Below are positions 61,982 through 64,000 of a stretch of 64,000 nucleotides of DNA, piece by piece. Source of the stretch: Niveispirillum sp943371025. GTDB lineage: Bacteria > Pseudomonadota > Alphaproteobacteria > Azospirillales > Azospirillaceae. The position numbers were made by a program, and so were the translations under genes. The notes beneath the pieces were generated by a model. It had not been told where the DNA came from. It was given only the letters and a program-made list of their open reading frames with translations, and ran no database searches. Where the stretch lies: contig CALRTC020000011.1 in the NCBI GenBank assembly GCA_943371025.1, positions 102,397 to 166,396 on the forward strand, read 5' to 3'. How positions within the stretch are numbered: position 1 is the stretch's first letter; each line of letters opens with the position of its first letter.

Positions 61982-62940
61982 CAGAACATATCCTTCGGGC
62001 TGAACTTCATCAGGATGGACCCTTTGTCCGCATATTTTTCGCGGGGGATGTTCAACGTATTACAGCCGGGCAAAAGCGGCGCCCGTAAGGCGGATTCCAC
62101 GAAGGCCCGGAAATGCGGATCGGTATTGGGATTACCCGTACCCGACACATACTGCACATTTGTGACGCGCAGATTGGCATCGAACAAGACCCGGATCTCG
62201 GCCTGCATATTTTCGACGCCTTTCGCCCCCACCGGCACGTTCCAGCAATTGCGGATCTGGCGGCGCAGCGCGTCCTCCTCGCTGATTGACAGGTGATCGC
62301 CCGTCTGGGCGGCCAGTGGCGCGGGTGACGGCGATGGCGATGGCGATGGCGAGGGAGGTTGCGTGGAATCCTTCGGTGCGTCCTTGGCGGGCGGCGTATC
62401 CGGCTTCAGCTTGGCCACATTCTTGAGGACGCTGTCGAAGCTCTTCTTCGGCTCCTCCTTCTTGGGCTCGGGCGGCTTCGGCTTGGGCTCTTCCTTCTTC
62501 GGCTCCGGCGGCTTCGGCTTGGGCTCCTCCTTCTTGGGGGGCTCAAGCTTCGGCTCCTCCTTCTTCGGCGGCTCCGGCTTCGGTTCGGGTTTGGGTTCCG
62601 GCTTGGGTGGCTCGGGCTTCGGCTCGGGCGGCTTCTCGGCCACCTGCTTGGGCGGTTCCGGCAACTTCACCTCCGGCGGGGGCGGCGGCTCTTCCTTTGC
62701 CTGCTTGGGCGGCTCGGGCGGCTGCGGCTTGGGCGGGGTGGGCTTGGGCGGCGGGGGCTGCGGCTTGGGATTGGGCTCGGCCAGCTTGGCGATGGTCATC
62801 GGCCCGATTTCCACCACATCGACCGGGACCTCCTGCAGCTGCACGATCTCCCGCTCCCGGATCAGGTGCGGAAGGCCGATCAGCGCCAGGATGATCAGCG
62901 CCAGATGCAGGATGCCGGAAAGGATCAGGGGTGTCCGCAT
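61981..62940 (-). CDS. tolA: TolA-like cell-envelope protein
   Basis: 319 residues. One N-terminal membrane segment (about 4-25) is followed by a long Pro/Lys/Glu-rich rod (about 55-190) of repeated KKEEPKPKPPEP-type units. The C-terminal TolA/TonB-like domain (LRRQIRNCWNVPVGAKG, VLFDANLRVTNVQYVSGTG) ends in FSPKDMF. It transmits the proton-motive force from TolQR to TolB-Pal during cell division. Order in the tol operon supports the name. Confidence 0.93.
   Translation of the reverse strand: MRTPLILSGILHLALIILALIGLPHLIREREIVQLQEVPVDVVEIGPMTIAKLAEPNPKPQPPPPKPTPPKPQPPEPPKQAKEEPPPPPEVKLPEPPKQVAEKPPEPKPEPPKPEPKPEPKPEPPKKEEPKLEPPKKEEPKPKPPEPKKEEPKPKPPEPKKEEPKKSFDSVLKNVAKLKPDTPPAKDAPKDSTQPPSPSPSPSPSPAPLAAQTGDHLSISEEDALRRQIRNCWNVPVGAKGVENMQAEIRVLFDANLRVTNVQYVSGTGNPNTDPHFRAFVESALRAPLLPGCNTLNIPREKYADKGSILMKFSPKDMF
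62430..62640. repeat. In-frame Pro-Lys-Glu coding repeats in tolA
   Basis: Variants of a short unit (CTTCGGCTCCTCCTTCTT) recur on the plus strand, encoding (P)KKEEPKP(K)P on the minus strand. Two tandem 36-base copies (PEPKKEEPKPKP) are near identical. This is the typical TolA rod; its length probably varies between strains by slippage or recombination. Confidence 0.7.
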
Positions 62941-62959
62941 GATGCGTGGTACCCACCCC

Positions 62960-63421
62960 TTACCGGCGGCCGTCGGATTCGATGACCAGCTTGGCCTCCG
63001 TCAGGCCGGCGCGGCGGGCCTCGCTCAGCACGTCGACGATGCTGGCATATGTCGCCTCACGGTCACCGCGGACCAGCACCTTGCGCTCCGGCGTCTGTTC
63101 GGCGATCACGGCCAGACGCGGGCCCAATTCGGCCAGCGTGAACATCTCGTTGTCGAAGACCTTCTTGTCCTTGAAGGAGATGCGGCCGTCAGCGGTGACG
63201 GTGACCCACAGCGGGTCCTCTTCCGACTGCAGGGCCTGGGCGGCCCCCTTGGGCAGATTGACGGGAATACCGGCGGTCAGCAGGGGTGCTGCCACCATGA
63301 ACACGATCAGCAGCACCAGCATGACGTCGACAAAGGGCGTCACGTTGATGTCGGACATGGCCGCGCGGCGTCCCCGCCGCCGGCCGCGTCCACCCTGCTT
63401 GCCGGGAAGGCTTGCCCCCAT
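62960..63421 (-). CDS. tolR: TolR (ExbD/TolR family)
   Basis: 153 residues. A basic N terminus (GGRGRRRGRRAAMSDINVTPFVDVMLVLLIVFMV) holds the single membrane segment with the proton-channel Asp, followed by the periplasmic domain ending VIESDGRR. Proton-driven stator subunit with TolQ. It begins one base after the tolQ stop codon. ATG 63421 is chosen over an in-frame upstream start that would overlap tolQ. Confidence 0.96.
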   Translation of the reverse strand: MGASLPGKQGGRGRRRGRRAAMSDINVTPFVDVMLVLLIVFMVAAPLLTAGIPVNLPKGAAQALQSEEDPLWVTVTADGRISFKDKKVFDNEMFTLAELGPRLAVIAEQTPERKVLVRGDREATYASIVDVLSEARRAGLTEAKLVIESDGRR

Positions 63422-63422
63422 T

Positions 63423-64000
63423 TCAGCCGCGCTCCTCAAGATGCCGCTGAAGGATCGCGGAGAATTCTGTCACAAATGAGTCGAGCCGGTCGCCGAAGCG
63501 GCCGATCTCCGAGGAGAAGTAGTTGTAGGCCAGCACGGCCGGAATGGCGGCGACCAGACCGATGGCCGTGGCGAACAGCGCTTCGGCGATACCCGGCGCC
63601 ACAACCGCCAGCGAGGTATTCTGCTGGGCGGCGATGTTGGTAAACGCTCCCATGATGCCCCATACGGTGCCGAACAGCCCGACGAAGGGTCCGGCCGAAC
63701 CGACCGAGGCCAGCACGGTCATATAGCGTTCCGTCTCCGCCATCTCACGCCCCACGGTCACCGACATGACGCGTTCCATGCGCTGGGCCAGATTGGCGCG
63801 CATGGCGCCCGTGGTCGCCAGACCGCGTTCATTGGCATGGCGCCATTCGCGCATGCCCGCGGCGAAGACGGCGGAGAACGGATCGGTCGGGGCCTGCGCC
63901 ACCTGGTCATAGAGCTGGTCTAGCGAGCCGCCGGACCAGAACTGTTCCTCAAAATCGGCAGCAGCGGCCTTCATGCGGCGCAGCTTCGTCGCCTTGTTGA
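63423..64000 (-). CDS. tolQ: TolQ, C-terminal part (5' end outside window)
   Basis: 192 residues are visible; the N-terminal membrane segment lies beyond the window edge. TM2 and TM3 are in VLASVGSAGPFVGLFGTVWGIMGAF and VAPGIAEALFATAIGLVAAIPAVLAYNYF, the MotA/TolQ/ExbB signature. It is the proton-channel subunit of the Tol-Pal motor. First recognised gene of the tol operon in this window. Confidence 0.96.
   Translation of the reverse strand, partial: NKATKLRRMKAAAADFEEQFWSGGSLDQLYDQVAQAPTDPFSAVFAAGMREWRHANERGLATTGAMRANLAQRMERVMSVTVGREMAETERYMTVLASVGSAGPFVGLFGTVWGIMGAFTNIAAQQNTSLAVVAPGIAEALFATAIGLVAAIPAVLAYNYFSSEIGRFGDRLDSFVTEFSAILQRHLEERG

Overview
The window is GC-rich (roughly two thirds G+C) alphaproteobacterial chromosome. 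It reads most like a Rhodospirillales/Azospirillaceae genome (Azospirillum, Nitrospirillum or Niveispirillum type). The evidence is conserved gene order (tolQ-tolR-tolA-tolB-pal-cpoB-tilS-ftsH-folP-glmM; alaC-hom-glpX-recJ; serC-serA), a class I PHA synthase, Caulobacter-type sphingolipid genes and a carbohydrate TonB receptor facing a family 3 glycosidase. No phage, insertion sequence or CRISPR array was seen. One tRNA (Glu, TTC) is present.

Layout. 1-4.4 kb: the 5' part of a TonB-dependent receptor diverges from an exported GH3 glucosidase, and the gap between them carries several LacI-type operator-like palindromes. 4.6-5.5 kb: a TPR protein. 5.7-11.6 kb: a minus-strand heavy-metal RND efflux operon (Cys/His-rich exported protein, unusual fused adaptor, CzcA/CusA-type pump, small periplasmic protein) that ends in a 20-codon ORF with an exceptionally strong ribosome binding site. 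11.8-12.3 kb: a small ORF and tRNA-Glu. 12.3-20.2 kb: an unknown 508-residue protein, then recJ, glpX, hom, alaC and a lipoprotein gene. 20.3-25.7 kb: phaC, a phytase-like esterase, two small unknown proteins, a flavoprotein and a tiny MCP-tip protein. 25.9-30.8 kb: serA, serC and a 569-residue unknown. 31.0-36.3 kb: six minus-strand genes (two LysE exporters, two GNAT enzymes, PhzF, DJ-1/PfpI) divergent from a MocR regulator, with matching palindromes in the gap.

36.3-51 kb is the most distinctive part: an apparently complete ceramide/anionic sphingolipid locus. One minus operon encodes an LptF-like and an LptG-like permease, a fatty acid hydroxylase, a GNAT-fold ceramide synthase candidate and a sugar-nucleotide-type NTP transferase. 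A plus operon encodes a lipid (ceramide) kinase, a Tam41-like putative nucleotidyltransferase and a methyltransferase. A second minus group encodes an acyl-ACP synthetase, a ceramide reductase candidate, a dedicated acyl carrier protein and serine palmitoyltransferase. A metallophosphoesterase and an MlaA-like protein flank these. The core (Spt, AcpR, acyl-ACP synthetase, CerR, bCerS) matches what is known from Caulobacter. The head-group and transport genes around it are the least described part.

51-64 kb is housekeeping on the minus strand: an RluA pseudouridine synthase, a DUF3293 protein, thiD, glmM, folP, ftsH, tilS, cpoB, pal, tolB, tolA, tolR and the 3' part of tolQ.
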